Position numbers and translations under genes: made by a program. Below the pieces are notes generated by a model. That model worked only from the letters and a program-made list of their open reading frames with translations, was not told where the DNA came from and did no database searches. A stretch of 64,000 nucleotides of DNA from Conexibacter sp. CPCC 205762. GTDB taxonomy: Bacteria > Actinomycetota > Thermoleophilia > Solirubrobacterales > Solirubrobacteraceae. Shown here piece after piece: positions 23,717 to 32,814 of the stretch. Numbering within the stretch: position 1 is the stretch's first letter; the number at the start of each line of letters is the position of its first letter. The stretch spans positions 62,001-126,000 of the forward strand of contig NZ_JAUTDN010000003.1 of NCBI RefSeq assembly GCF_030646155.1. The letters are read 5' to 3'.

Positions 23717-23742
23717 AGCCTAGACGCTCGAACGCCTGTTCG
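23717..23742 (-). promoter_or_regulatory. recQ promoter with LexA (SOS) box
   Basis: CGAACGCCTGTTCG at 23729-23742 matches the Gram-positive/actinobacterial LexA box CGAAC-N4-GTTCG perfectly. It lies just upstream of the -10-like TAGGCT (23722-23717 on the minus strand), which in turn is six bases from the ATG. LexA bound here would block RNA polymerase. Confidence 0.75.
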
Positions 23743-23761
23743 CTCGATCGCGCGAGTTAAT

Positions 23762-23785
23762 TTACAAATGCGTGTAGATCTGTAA
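23762..23785. promoter_or_regulatory. inverted repeat upstream of the VapBC-like pair
   Basis: TTACA at 23762-23766 and TGTAA at 23781-23785 form an inverted repeat in an AT-rich patch, unusual for this DNA, 26 bases before the antitoxin ATG. Toxin-antitoxin operons are normally self-repressed at such sites. Assignment is inferred from position. Confidence 0.4.
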
Positions 23786-23811
23786 CACCTTCCTCGGCAA
23801 CCTGTCTGGCC

Positions 23812-24144
23812 ATGAAGCCTTCCATTCCAGACACAACATCTGACGTGTGGAGCGATCTTGCTCCGCCCTGTGGCCTCTCAACTGAGCTGGTCCTGCAGAT
23901 TGAATCGACCGCGACGGTGCGGGCCGCATGCGACCTCGCCGAGCTGCTCGACAGCTCCGTCGACGACGCGATCGCCTTCGCCCTCCGCATGCAGCTGCGG
24001 CGAGAACGCGCACTGCAGCCATCGCCAGAGCAGCGGCTCAAGGCGATCCACGAGTTCGTCACCACGCTCGCCCACCTCCCGCTCCACAGCGACGCCGCCT
24101 ACGGCCCGGCGCTCGTGCCCGACGACGCGACACCTCCCTGCTGA
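23812..24144 (+). CDS. VapB-like antitoxin
   Basis: A 110-residue protein. The middle part (ATVRAACDLAELLDSSVDDA, then IAFALRMQLRRERAL) resembles the antitoxins of the Rv0623/PSK type that pair with PIN-domain toxins: a short DNA-binding strand-helix-helix followed by a toxin-wrapping tail. Its stop overlaps the ATG of the toxin gene (ATGA-type junction at 24142-24146), the usual arrangement. At 110 residues it is somewhat longer than the typical 70-90. No clear ribosome binding site was found. Its role would be to hold the downstream PIN protein inactive and repress the operon. Confidence 0.7.
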   Translation: MKPSIPDTTSDVWSDLAPPCGLSTELVLQIESTATVRAACDLAELLDSSVDDAIAFALRMQLRRERALQPSPEQRLKAIHEFVTTLAHLPLHSDAAYGPALVPDDATPPC

Positions 24145-24533
24145 TGGTCGTCGACAGCTCAGCGCTGCTGGCGATCGTCAGCGACGAGCCGGAGGCGCGC
24201 CAGTTCAGCGGCGCGCTTCTGCGCGCGACCGATCCGCTGCTCTCGAACGTCGCGTTCGTCGAGTGCGCTCAGGCGCTGGTCGACCGCTTCGGCGCCGTCG
24301 GCGCGACGCAGCTCGACCACCTGGTGCACGCGCTCGGGCTCAGGCGCGTCCCGGTCGACGACGCGCTCGCGAGCGCCGCCGCCGACTGCTGCCGCTCGTT
24401 CGGCAGCGGACCGGCCCCGGCATGGCTCGATGCGGGCGGCTGGATCAGCTGCGCGCTCGCGCACACGCTCGATCGACCGCTGCTGTTCAAGGGAGGTGAC
24501 TTCCTGCGGACCGACGTCGCGGTCGCGTGCTGA
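24144..24533 (+). CDS. VapC-like PIN-domain protein, possibly degenerate
   Basis: A 129-residue PIN-domain protein; the family cleaves RNA, often tRNA or rRNA. The first acidic residue is in MVVDSSALLAI (Asp4) and the second in FVECAQALVDRF. The C-terminal block resembles the Rv0624 type (LLFKGGDFLRTDV), but where that type has an LNFGDC-like motif this protein reads LDAGGW. The usual third acidic residue is therefore Gly, with an Asp three positions earlier. Activity may be lost or shifted. The gene starts within the antitoxin stop codon and is convergent with arsR. Confidence 0.82.
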   Translation: MVVDSSALLAIVSDEPEARQFSGALLRATDPLLSNVAFVECAQALVDRFGAVGATQLDHLVHALGLRRVPVDDALASAAADCCRSFGSGPAPAWLDAGGWISCALAHTLDRPLLFKGGDFLRTDVAVAC

Positions 24534-24553
24534 CGGCGGCGGTTCGGCGGCCC

Positions 24554-24567
24554 GCGCCGGCCGGCGC
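24554..24567. terminator. GC palindrome between convergent vapC and arsR genes
   Basis: GCGCCGGCCGGCGC is a perfect 14-bp palindrome in the 64-base convergent gap, flanked by further GCCGGC repeats that could extend pairing in either direction. There is no T-tract. It may serve as a bidirectional terminator. Confidence 0.3.
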
Positions 24568-24597
24568 CGGCGGCAGGCGCGACGGCGTCCGACCCGC

Positions 24598-24915
24598 TCA
24601 GCCGCGGACGAGGATCTCGAGCAGGCCGGGAAAGCGCCGGTCGAGATCGTCGCGTCGCAGGGAGATGTAGCGCTCGGTGCCGGCGGCGCGGGTGCGCGTG
24701 ACGCCCGCCTCGCGCAGCAGCCGCAGGTGGTAGGAGCAGGTCGAGGTCGGCAGCCCGACGGCACCGGTCAGCTGACCCGACTTCAGCTCGCCGCCGGCGG
24801 CCGCCAGCGTCCTCACCATCTCCAGCCGGACCGGCTCGCCGCACATCCGCAGGACCGCGGCAAGCTCGATCTCTTCGGCCGCCGGATGAGGGATCTCTCG
24901 AACTTGGTTCGACAT
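24598..24915 (-). CDS. ArsR family transcriptional regulator
   Basis: A 105-residue winged-helix repressor. The DNA-binding part reads LRMCGEPVRLEMVRTLAAAG, then GLPTSTCSYHLRLLREAGV and the wing TRAAGTERYISLR. The Cys in STCSYH lies in the recognition helix where some metal-sensing members place ligands, but a full metal site is not evident, so the signal is uncertain. The gene is divergent from the MFS transporter at 24975, with 59 bases between starts and an inverted repeat in the gap, so it most likely represses both. Confidence 0.9.
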   Translation of the reverse strand: MSNQVREIPHPAAEEIELAAVLRMCGEPVRLEMVRTLAAAGGELKSGQLTGAVGLPTSTCSYHLRLLREAGVTRTRAAGTERYISLRRDDLDRRFPGLLEILVRG

Positions 24916-24938
24916 TGCTCGTACTATGGTACAACAGT

Positions 24939-24951
24939 AGTTCGAAGAACT
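24939..24951. promoter_or_regulatory. inverted repeat between arsR and the MFS gene
   Basis: AGTTC GAA GAACT is a perfect 5-bp inverted repeat with a 3-bp centre, located between the divergent starts and close to the MFS ribosome binding site. It is a candidate ArsR operator. The neighbouring GTACTATGGTAC is a second, imperfect symmetric element. Confidence 0.45.
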
Positions 24952-24974
24952 TGGAACTTCTCAAGGAGCCCCTC

Positions 24975-26210
24975 GTGTCCTCCGACACCCCCACAACCGC
25001 AGTCGCTGCAGCCCCGCGGCGGCTCACCGGCATCCCCGCCTTCGCGGTCGTCGCGGCCATCATCGGCCTCGCGCTCGCGGCGTCGGCGGCGCCGTCGCCG
25101 CTGTATGGGGTGTATCAGCAGGACTGGCAGTTCTCGACGATCACGCTGACGCTCGTCTACGCCGTCTACTGCATCGGCGTGCTCGGCGCGCTGCTGGCAG
25201 CCGGGTCGATCTCCGACGACGTCGGCCGCCGTCCCGTGATCCTGACCGCCCTCACCGGCCTCGTCGCCTCGACGATCGTCTTCGCGCTCGCGGAGTCGGT
25301 CGCGTGGCTGTTCGTCGCGCGAGCGCTCCAGGGCGTCTCGACCGGCCTTGCGCTCGGCGCCGCGGGCGCTGCGCTGATCGACCTCCATCCCGCCGCCGAC
25401 CCGCGTCGGGTCGGCCTCGTCAACGGCACCGTCAGCGCGGCCGGGATGGGCTTCGGCTCGATCGTCTCCGCGGCGCTCGTGCAGTACGGCCCGGCGCCGA
25501 AGGTCGTCCCGTTCGTCGTGCTCGGCGTCCTCTTCGCCGTCGCGCTGGTCGGCACGCTGCTGCTGCCCGAGCCGGTCAGGGACCGCTCGCGTCCCGCGCT
25601 GGCGCTGCAGATCCCGCGCATACCGCCGCAGATACGCGGCGCCTTCACGCTCGCCGCGCTCGCGGTGCTCGCCTCCTGGTCGATCGGCGGCATCTACCTC
25701 TCGCTCGGCCCGCGGCTCGCCTCCGAGATGCTGCACACGCAGAACCACCTCGCCGGCGGCATCGCGATCATGGCGCTGACGCTGCCCGGCGTCGTCACCC
25801 AGCTGCTGTGGCACGAGGTCGATCCGCACCGGCTCGCGTCGGTCGGGGCGGCGGTGCTCGGCCTCGGGATGGCGCTGATCGTGGCCTCGCTGTCGACCGG
25901 GTCGACCGTCTTCTTCATCCTCGCCAGCGCGCTGACCGGCGCCGGCTGGGGCGTCGCCTTCCTCGGCGCGCTGCGCTCGCTGACGGCGGTGATCCCGCCG
26001 CAGCACCGCGCCGAGGTGATGTCGGCCTTCTACGTCGTCGCCTACGCGTCGCTGGCGATCCCGGCGATCGTCGCCGGCGTCGTCGTGACGCACATCAGCC
26101 TCGACGACACCTTCCGCATCTTCGGCTCGCTCGTCGTGGTGCTGGCGGCGATCGTCTCGGTGATGGCCGCGCGCGTGCGCACCAGCAGCGCGCGGGTCGT
26201 CACCGCATAG
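24975..26210 (+). CDS. MFS transporter
   Basis: A 411-residue inner-membrane transporter with about 12 hydrophobic segments, starting with FAVVAAIIGLALAASAAPSP. The loop between segments 2 and 3 carries a motif A-like GSISDDVGRRPVI, typical of proton-driven drug or metabolite exporters. The GTG start at 24975 has AAGGAG six bases upstream; an upstream in-frame ATG-like start at 24915 would overlap arsR and the operator. The transporter is divergent from and probably repressed by ArsR, suggesting inducible efflux of a toxic compound. The substrate cannot be told from the sequence. Confidence 0.9.
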   Translation: MSSDTPTTAVAAAPRRLTGIPAFAVVAAIIGLALAASAAPSPLYGVYQQDWQFSTITLTLVYAVYCIGVLGALLAAGSISDDVGRRPVILTALTGLVASTIVFALAESVAWLFVARALQGVSTGLALGAAGAALIDLHPAADPRRVGLVNGTVSAAGMGFGSIVSAALVQYGPAPKVVPFVVLGVLFAVALVGTLLLPEPVRDRSRPALALQIPRIPPQIRGAFTLAALAVLASWSIGGIYLSLGPRLASEMLHTQNHLAGGIAIMALTLPGVVTQLLWHEVDPHRLASVGAAVLGLGMALIVASLSTGSTVFFILASALTGAGWGVAFLGALRSLTAVIPPQHRAEVMSAFYVVAYASLAIPAIVAGVVVTHISLDDTFRIFGSLVVVLAAIVSVMAARVRTSSARVVTA

Positions 26211-26212
26211 CC

Positions 26213-26248
26213 CGCCCGGCGGCGCGCGCTCACGCCCGGCGGCGCGCG
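26213..26248 (+). repeat. two direct 16-bp repeats between convergent genes
   Basis: CGCCCGGCGGCGCGCG occurs at 26213-26228 and again at 26233-26248, a 20-bp period. The repeats fill the 40-base gap between the convergent MFS and ABC permease genes. No hairpin of note; the role is unknown. Confidence 0.6.
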
Positions 26249-26250
26249 GC

Positions 26251-26978
26251 TCAGACCCGCTTCGTGTCCCTGCGATACGCGCGCGCCGCCAGCAGCGAGA
26301 GGACGACCGACCAGGCGGCGATCACCGCCCAGCCCTGGGCGCCCCAGCCCCCGCCGCCGATCGAGACGTGGCTCGCCTGCACCAGCCAGTAGGAGGGCAG
26401 GCAGCGCGCGAGGTCGTACATGAAGCCGGAGGTGACCGGGAACCAGGTGCCGCCGAGCAGCGCCAGCAGCGAGGCGACCCCGCCCATCACCGGCCCGATC
26501 GAGTCGACCGTCAGCAGGTGCCCGATCAGCACGCCGAGCGCCGCGAAGGGGATCAGCCCGACGAGGATCAGGCCGGTCATCGCGAGCCAGTCGGCCGCCG
26601 CCAGGCGGACGCCGAGGATCGTGCCGGCGGCGTACATCAAGAGGATCGAGAGCGTCGCCATCACGTAGGCGGTCAGCACCTTCGCGCCGAGATAGGAGCC
26701 GGCGTGCAGCGGCGTGATCCGCAGCTGCCGGTTCCAGCCGACCGAGCGCTCGCCGGCGATGCGGGCGCCGGAGCTGATCGTCGCCATCATCGCGCCGAAC
26801 GCCGCCAGCCCGATCATGTAGTAGAGCGGCGCCGAGATCCCGGTCCCCTCGAAGTCGGTCTCGCCCTTGTTCGGGCCCGCGATCACGAAGAAGAGGATCA
26901 GCGGGAAGGCGAACGAGAAGATGAAGAAGCGGCCGTTGCGGAAGGTCCGCAGCAGCTCGAAGCGCATGTAGGTGGCGT

Positions 26979-26982
<4 letters not shown>
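26251..26982 (-). CDS. ABC-2 type transporter permease
   Basis: A 243-residue membrane protein with about six hydrophobic segments (e.g. FFIFSFAFPLILFFVIAGP near residue 18 and LLALLGGTWFPVTSGFMYDL near the C-terminus). It is the membrane half of a DrrB/NodJ-like exporter. Its ATG overlaps the stop of the ATPase gene by four bases. It ends the three-gene minus-strand unit that begins with the MMPL exporter at 30191. Likely substrates are lipids, drugs or antibiotics, but no specificity can be read. Confidence 0.9.
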
Positions 26983-27953
<971 letters not shown>

Positions 27954-27967
27954 GCAGACGAGTCTGC
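27954..27967. promoter_or_regulatory. inverted repeat directly before the ABC ATPase start
   Basis: GCAGAC GA GTCTGC is a perfect 6-bp inverted repeat abutting the ATG at 27953. It could be an operator for a leaderless transcript or a translational hairpin covering the start. No regulator gene lies next to it. Confidence 0.35.
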
Positions 27968-28022
27968 GCCGATCCCGGCCCGAGCGGAAGTGCCGCCCGT
28001 CCGGAATCGGGCATGACATCCG

Positions 28023-30191
28023 TCATGGGACGCGCGCGGCGGTCCGGCGCTCCAGCGCCACGCGCGGCAGCAGGAAGCCGAGCCAGCGCGGCGTCCACCA
28101 CGCCCAGCGGCCCATCAGCCGCATCGCGGCCGGCACGATCAGGCAGCGGATCACGAACGCGTCGAGCAGGATCGCGACCGCGAGCCCGAGGCCGAACTGC
28201 TTCATCATCCGGTCCGGGCTGGTCATGAAGGCGGCGAAGACGACGACCATGATCGCGCCCGCCGCCGTCACGACGCGACCGGTCGCGGCGAGGCCCTCGC
28301 GGACCGCGTGGTCGGCGTCGCCGCTGCGCTCCCACTCCTCGTGCATCCGCCCGACGAGGAAGACCTCGTAGTCCATCGACAGCCCGAAGACGATCGCGAA
28401 GATCAGGATCGGGATCGTCGCGTCGACCGGGCTCGGCTCGATCCCGAAGAGGCCGTGCTGGAAGACGAGCGTGATGACCCCCAGCGCCGCGCCGATGCTG
28501 AGCAGGTTCAGGATCGCGGCCTTCAGCGGGATCAGCAGCGAGCGGAAGACGACCATCAGCAGCAGCGAGGAGAGGCCGACGACGATCGCGACGAACAGCG
28601 GCAGCCGCTCCTGCACCTCGTGCGCGTAGTCGTCGGCGCCGGCGGTCGAGCCGCCGACGAGGTAGGTCGCGCCCGTTCTGGCGGCGAGCGCCGGCAGCGT
28701 CTCGTCGCGCAGGCTCGTCACGAGCTGCTGCGTGCGCTCGTCCTGCGGCTTCGCGTCCGGGTAGGCGACGACGGTCGCGACGCGGCCGCCGTCGGCGCGC
28801 TGCAGCGGCGCGACGGCGGCGACGCCGGAGGTGCGCTCCAGCGTCGTGCGCAGCTGCTGCGCCGCGTCGGCGGAGCCGCCGTCGGCGACGATCAGCAGCG
28901 GTCCGTTGAAGCCCGCGCCGAAGCCGGTGGCGAGCAGGTCGTAGGCCTTGCGCGGGCTGCTGGAGGCGCTGTCGTTGCCGGCGTCGGCGAAGCCGAGCCG
29001 CATGTCGGTCGCCGGCAGCGCGAGCGCCACCAGCAGCGTCCCCGCGACGGCCATCACGGCGACCGGCCGGCGCTGGACGAAGGCCGCCCAGCGGCGCCAC
29101 TTCTCACCCTCGACGCGCTCGCGGCGGCGCGCCTTCAGCGCGCGCTTGCGAACGCTGCGCTCGATCCGCTTGCCGCAGACCGTCAGCAGCGCCGGCAGCA
29201 GCGTCAGCGAGGCGATCATCGTCACGAGCACCGTCAGCGAGACGCCGAGCGCGATCCCCTGCAGCACGCCGATGCCGAGCGCGATCAGGCCGAGCAGGCC
29301 GATGATCACCGTCGTGCCCGCGAACACCACCGAGCGGCCGGCGGTGTCGAGCGCGATCCGCAGCGCGTCGTCGCGGTCGCGGTCGGCGAGCAGCTCGCTG
29401 CGGTAGCGCGAGAAGATCAGCAGCGCGTAGTCGATCCCGACGCCGAGGCCGACGAGCGACATCAGCGCCGGGGTGTAGTCGGCGACGTCGATCAGGTGCG
29501 AGCCGATCACGATCAGCGCCGTCGTCCCGCCGACCGCGGCGAGCGCGGTGAGGACCGGGATGCTGGCGGCCAGCAGCGAGCCGAACAGGAAGACGAGGAT
29601 CACCAGCGCGGCGAGCGTGCCGATCGACTCCGCGCCGCCGCCGCCGGCGTCGACGTAGCGGACGGCGTCGCCGCCCAGCTCGACCTGGAGGCCGTCGCCG
29701 CGGGCCGCCTCGGCGGTGTCGATCAGCCGCTCGATCGCCGCTCTCGGGACGTTGTCGGCGGTGTCGTCGAGCATCACCGTCGCGTGCGCGATCGTGCCGT
29801 CTCTCGACGTCGCGCCGGCCGCGTAGGGGTCGGCGACGGAGGCGACGTTCGGCAGCCGCTGCACGCGCTGCAGCATCGACTCGACGCGTGCTCTCGTCGC
29901 GCCGGTGCGGATGCCGCCTGGATCGCGCATGACGATCTCGACGGTGTCGCCGGCCTGTGCCGGCGCCGAGCGCTGGAGCGTGTCGAGCGCCTGCTGCGAC
30001 TCGGTCCCGGGCAGCGCGACGTCGTTGTCCCAGGCGGCGCCGATCCCGAACGAGCCGCCGAGCACGACGAGCAGCGTCACGAACCACAGCGCGATCGCGC
30101 GGCGGCGGTTGCGGATCGACCAGCCTGCGAGCCGTTCGAAGCGGCTCTCCGAGGGGCGCGACGGTGCGCGCAGGGAGCGGGTGGAGGTCAT
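28023..30191 (-). CDS. MMPL family RND-type membrane transporter
   Basis: A 722-residue transporter with two similar halves, each a transmembrane helix, a large external loop and a bundle of five helices. The family motifs are GVGIDYALLIFSRYR near residue 250 and GLSMDYEVFLVGRMHEEW near residue 600, containing the Asp-Tyr pairs used in proton relay. Members export lipids or drugs across the membrane. It is followed after 69 bases by the ABC exporter pair on the same strand, suggesting a combined export function. It is divergent from the P450 operon across a 250-base region with two symmetric operator-like elements nearer to the P450 gene. Confidence 0.93.
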   Translation of the reverse strand: MTSTRSLRAPSRPSESRFERLAGWSIRNRRRAIALWFVTLLVVLGGSFGIGAAWDNDVALPGTESQQALDTLQRSAPAQAGDTVEIVMRDPGGIRTGATRARVESMLQRVQRLPNVASVADPYAAGATSRDGTIAHATVMLDDTADNVPRAAIERLIDTAEAARGDGLQVELGGDAVRYVDAGGGGAESIGTLAALVILVFLFGSLLAASIPVLTALAAVGGTTALIVIGSHLIDVADYTPALMSLVGLGVGIDYALLIFSRYRSELLADRDRDDALRIALDTAGRSVVFAGTTVIIGLLGLIALGIGVLQGIALGVSLTVLVTMIASLTLLPALLTVCGKRIERSVRKRALKARRRERVEGEKWRRWAAFVQRRPVAVMAVAGTLLVALALPATDMRLGFADAGNDSASSSPRKAYDLLATGFGAGFNGPLLIVADGGSADAAQQLRTTLERTSGVAAVAPLQRADGGRVATVVAYPDAKPQDERTQQLVTSLRDETLPALAARTGATYLVGGSTAGADDYAHEVQERLPLFVAIVVGLSSLLLMVVFRSLLIPLKAAILNLLSIGAALGVITLVFQHGLFGIEPSPVDATIPILIFAIVFGLSMDYEVFLVGRMHEEWERSGDADHAVREGLAATGRVVTAAGAIMVVVFAAFMTSPDRMMKQFGLGLAVAILLDAFVIRCLIVPAAMRLMGRWAWWTPRWLGFLLPRVALERRTAARVP

Positions 30192-30367
30192 GCTGGCACG
30201 CTCTCAACGGCGTCGCGTGGCGTCGCTGGGGCGTCGTGGCGTCCGCGCGGGGGCGCACGGGCCGATCGCGGCCGGGGGTTATCCCCCGCCGGCGCGAGCC
30301 GGGCCGAGCCGGCGCGCGGAGGCGCCGGCGGGCGCAGCAGCGCTCTCACTTCCAGGTGGACAGCCCC

Positions 30368-30404
30368 GGTACGAGCAGGTACCGTCTTGGTACGACGACG
30401 TACC
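30368..30404. promoter_or_regulatory. two tandem GGTAC-N6-GTACC operators
   Basis: Two 16-bp elements, GGTACGAGCAGGTACC (30368-30383) and GGTACGACGACGTACC (30389-30404), have perfect 5-bp arms and identical 6-bp centres in length. Their centres are 21 bp apart, two helical turns, so two dimers would bind the same DNA face. They lie 39 bases before the P450 start. No regulator gene is adjacent, so the protein is encoded elsewhere. Elsewhere between 30192 and 30367 I see nothing distinct beyond GC-rich sequence. Confidence 0.6.
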
Positions 30405-30442
30405 AGCGATCACGGGAGCCGCCCGGAGGGCAGGAGGACGCG

Positions 30443-31843
30443 ATGCAGGGGACCGAGACGACGACCACCGACACGGCTGCGCGCGCCCCGATCGACGGGC
30501 TGCCGCCCGGGCCGCGCCACCCGCGGCTGCTGCAGGACGTCGCGACCGTCACCCGCCTGCGGCCGTTCCTGCGCGCGGCGCAGCGGCGCTACGGCGACAT
30601 CTTCACCGTCCGCGTCCACCGCTTCGGCAACATCGTCGCGGTCGCCGACCCGCAGCTGATCAAGCGCACCTTCACGGCCTCGCCGAGAACGCTCTATTCC
30701 GGCGAGGGCAGCGCGCTCGGCCCGGTGCTCGGCATCAACTCGCTGCTGGTGATCGACGAGGACGTCCACCTGCGCCAGCGCAAGCTGCTGCTGCCGCCGT
30801 TCCACGGCGAGCGGATGAAGGCGTACGAGCCGCTGATCGAGCGGATCGCGCGCGAGGAGGTCGCCGGCTGGCCGCAGGGCGTCGAGTTCCCGGCGGCGCC
30901 GTCGACGCTGCGGATCACGCTGCGAGCGATCCTCGTCGCCGTCTTCGGCGCCCACGACGAGCTGCTCGACCGGCTCGAACGGCTGATCCCGCGGATGACA
31001 GAGCTGGGCTCGGCGCTGACGCCCTTCCCGCTCCTGCAGAAGGACCTCGGCCCGCTCAGCCCGTGGGGCCGCTTCACGCGCATGCGCGCCGAGTTCGACC
31101 GCCTCTGCGACGGCCTGATCGAGGAGGCGCGCCGCGACCCCGGCCTCGCCGACCGTCCCGACGTGCTCGCGCTGATGGTGCAGGCCCGCAGCGAGGACGG
31201 CGCGCCGATGCGCGACGAGGAGATCCGCGACCAGCTGATGACGATGCTCGCCGCCGGCCACGAGACGACCGCCGCGACGCTCGCCTGGACCGTCGAGCGG
31301 CTGCGCCGCAGCCCGGACGTGCTCGCACGGCTGGTGGAGGAGGTCGACCACGGCGGGCGCGAGTACCGCGACGCCGTCATCCGCGAGGTCCAGCGGCTGC
31401 GCCCGGTGATCATGTTCTCGATCCGGATCGTCAAGCGGCCGTTCGAGCTGGGCGGCTACGTGCTGCCGCCCGGCACCCGCATCGCGCTCGGCGGCGCGCT
31501 GACGCACTACGACGAGCGGCTGTTCCCGGACCCGCTCAGATTCTGGCCCGAGCGGTTCCTCGGCAGAATGCCCGAGACGTACGCGTGGATCCCCTTCGGG
31601 GGCGGCATCCGCCGCTGCATCGGCGCGACGTTCGCACACATGGAGATGGAGGTCGTCCTGCGCACGATCCTGCAGACCTGGACCCTCGAGCCGACCGGCG
31701 CCGCGCCGGAGAAGCTCAAGTTCCGCGGCGTCGCCTACGCGCCCGCGGACGGCGGCCTCGCGCGTGTCGCGCGCCGTGCCGCGACCCCGCCGCAGGACGA
31801 CCGCCAGGCGGCGCGCGGCGTGCTGACCGGAGCGGCGGCATGA
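30443..31843 (+). CDS. cytochrome P450
   Basis: A 466-residue heme monooxygenase. The I-helix oxygen-binding motif is AGHETTAATLAW near residue 272, the ExxR motif EVQRLRP near 314, and the heme-binding loop FGGGIRRCIGATF near 384 with Cys as axial ligand. The PPGPRHPRLLQ opening resembles the CYP110/CYP102-like class rather than the short bacterial type. No membrane anchor is seen. The ATG has AGGAGG six bases upstream. It overlaps the downstream hydrolase (ATGA), so the two act in one pathway. Two tandem operators upstream suggest tight induction by a substrate. The substrate, perhaps a fatty acid or terpenoid, is not evident. Confidence 0.95.
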   Translation: MQGTETTTTDTAARAPIDGLPPGPRHPRLLQDVATVTRLRPFLRAAQRRYGDIFTVRVHRFGNIVAVADPQLIKRTFTASPRTLYSGEGSALGPVLGINSLLVIDEDVHLRQRKLLLPPFHGERMKAYEPLIERIAREEVAGWPQGVEFPAAPSTLRITLRAILVAVFGAHDELLDRLERLIPRMTELGSALTPFPLLQKDLGPLSPWGRFTRMRAEFDRLCDGLIEEARRDPGLADRPDVLALMVQARSEDGAPMRDEEIRDQLMTMLAAGHETTAATLAWTVERLRRSPDVLARLVEEVDHGGREYRDAVIREVQRLRPVIMFSIRIVKRPFELGGYVLPPGTRIALGGALTHYDERLFPDPLRFWPERFLGRMPETYAWIPFGGGIRRCIGATFAHMEMEVVLRTILQTWTLEPTGAAPEKLKFRGVAYAPADGGLARVARRAATPPQDDRQAARGVLTGAAA

Positions 31844-32775
31844 GCGCCGGCGAGACGACGGTCGGCGCGACCGCGACCGGCACCGCGCCGCTGCCGGCGG
31901 AGCAGCTGCTCGACGTCGGCGGCGAGATCACGCTCTGCGCGCAGCGCTTCGGCGACCCGGCCGACCCGGCGCTGCTGCTGATCTCCGGCCTCGGCCAGCA
32001 GTCGATCGCATGGCCGGCCGAGCTGTGCCGGCAGCTTGCCGCGCGCGGCCTGCACGTGATCCGCTTCGACAACCGCGACGTCGGCCGCTCGACGCGCGCG
32101 AGCGTGCGCCCGCCGACGCTGGCGCAGCTGGCGACGCGGCGCTTCTCGCCGGCCCAGTACACGCTCGCGGAGATGGCGCGCGACACCGCCGGCCTGCTCG
32201 ACGCGCTCGACCTGGAGCGCGTCCACGTCGCCGGCAGATCGATGGGCGGGATGATCGGGCAGACGCTCGCCGCCCAGCGCCCGCAGCGGGTGCTGACGCT
32301 GACCTCGATCATGTCGACGACCGGCGCCCGCCGCATCGGCCGGCCGGCGCCGTCGACGCTGCGGCTGATGCTCGGCAGGCCGTCGAAGGAGCGCGAGGCG
32401 TCGATCGAGCGCGCGGTCGTGCTGTGGCGCCACATCGGCTCGCACGGCTTCCCGTTCGACGAGCCCGAGGTGCGAGCGCTCGCCGGCGTCGCGTGGGACC
32501 GCGGCCACGACCCCGCCGGCGTCGCGCGTCAGCTCGCCGCGATCGTCAAGTCGGGCGACCGCACGCGCGAGGTCGCGACGATCGCCGCGCCGACGCTCGT
32601 CCTCCACGGCGACCGCGACCGGATGGTCGCGCCGACCGGCGGGAAGGCGACCGCGGCCGCGATCCCGGGCGCCCGCCACGTCACGATCGCCGGCATGGGC
32701 CACGACCTGCCGGCCGGGGCCTGGCCGCAGCTGGTCGAGCTGATCGACGGGCAGACCCAGCTCGTCGGGCGCTGA
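31840..32775 (+). CDS. alpha/beta-hydrolase
   Basis: A 311-residue enzyme of the alpha/beta-hydrolase fold. The nucleophile elbow is VAGRSMGGMIG (Ser near residue 133), the acid is in LVLHGDRDRMV and the catalytic His in GMGHDLP. The oxyanion-side motif ISGLGQQSIAW precedes it. Similar proteins cleave esters or lactones and are often annotated next to Baeyer-Villiger or P450 oxidations. Its ATG overlaps the P450 stop, so it most likely hydrolyses a product of that enzyme. No signal peptide. A strong hairpin follows the stop codon. Confidence 0.92.
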   Translation: MSAGETTVGATATGTAPLPAEQLLDVGGEITLCAQRFGDPADPALLLISGLGQQSIAWPAELCRQLAARGLHVIRFDNRDVGRSTRASVRPPTLAQLATRRFSPAQYTLAEMARDTAGLLDALDLERVHVAGRSMGGMIGQTLAAQRPQRVLTLTSIMSTTGARRIGRPAPSTLRLMLGRPSKEREASIERAVVLWRHIGSHGFPFDEPEVRALAGVAWDRGHDPAGVARQLAAIVKSGDRTREVATIAAPTLVLHGDRDRMVAPTGGKATAAAIPGARHVTIAGMGHDLPAGAWPQLVELIDGQTQLVGR

Positions 32776-32790
32776 GCGGCGCGCGCGGCG

Positions 32791-32814
32791 GCCGGCGCGC
32801 GGCGGCGCGCCGGC
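32791..32814. terminator. strong hairpin between convergent genes (bidirectional terminator)
   Basis: GCCGGCGCGC GGCG GCGCGCCGGC is a perfect 10-bp all-GC stem with a 4-base loop, filling the gap between the hydrolase stop and the stop of the convergent L,D-transpeptidase gene. There is no T-run, as is common in very GC-rich actinobacteria. Confidence 0.6.

Noticed and set aside
26213..26248. Direct repeats considered as a CRISPR or attachment site
   Set aside because: Only two 16-bp copies with a 4-bp spacer and no cas, integrase or tRNA gene nearby.
28023..30191. Plus-strand open frames opposite the MMPL gene
   Set aside because: Arg/Asp-rich low-complexity translations; the MMPL frame has both family motifs and membrane segments.
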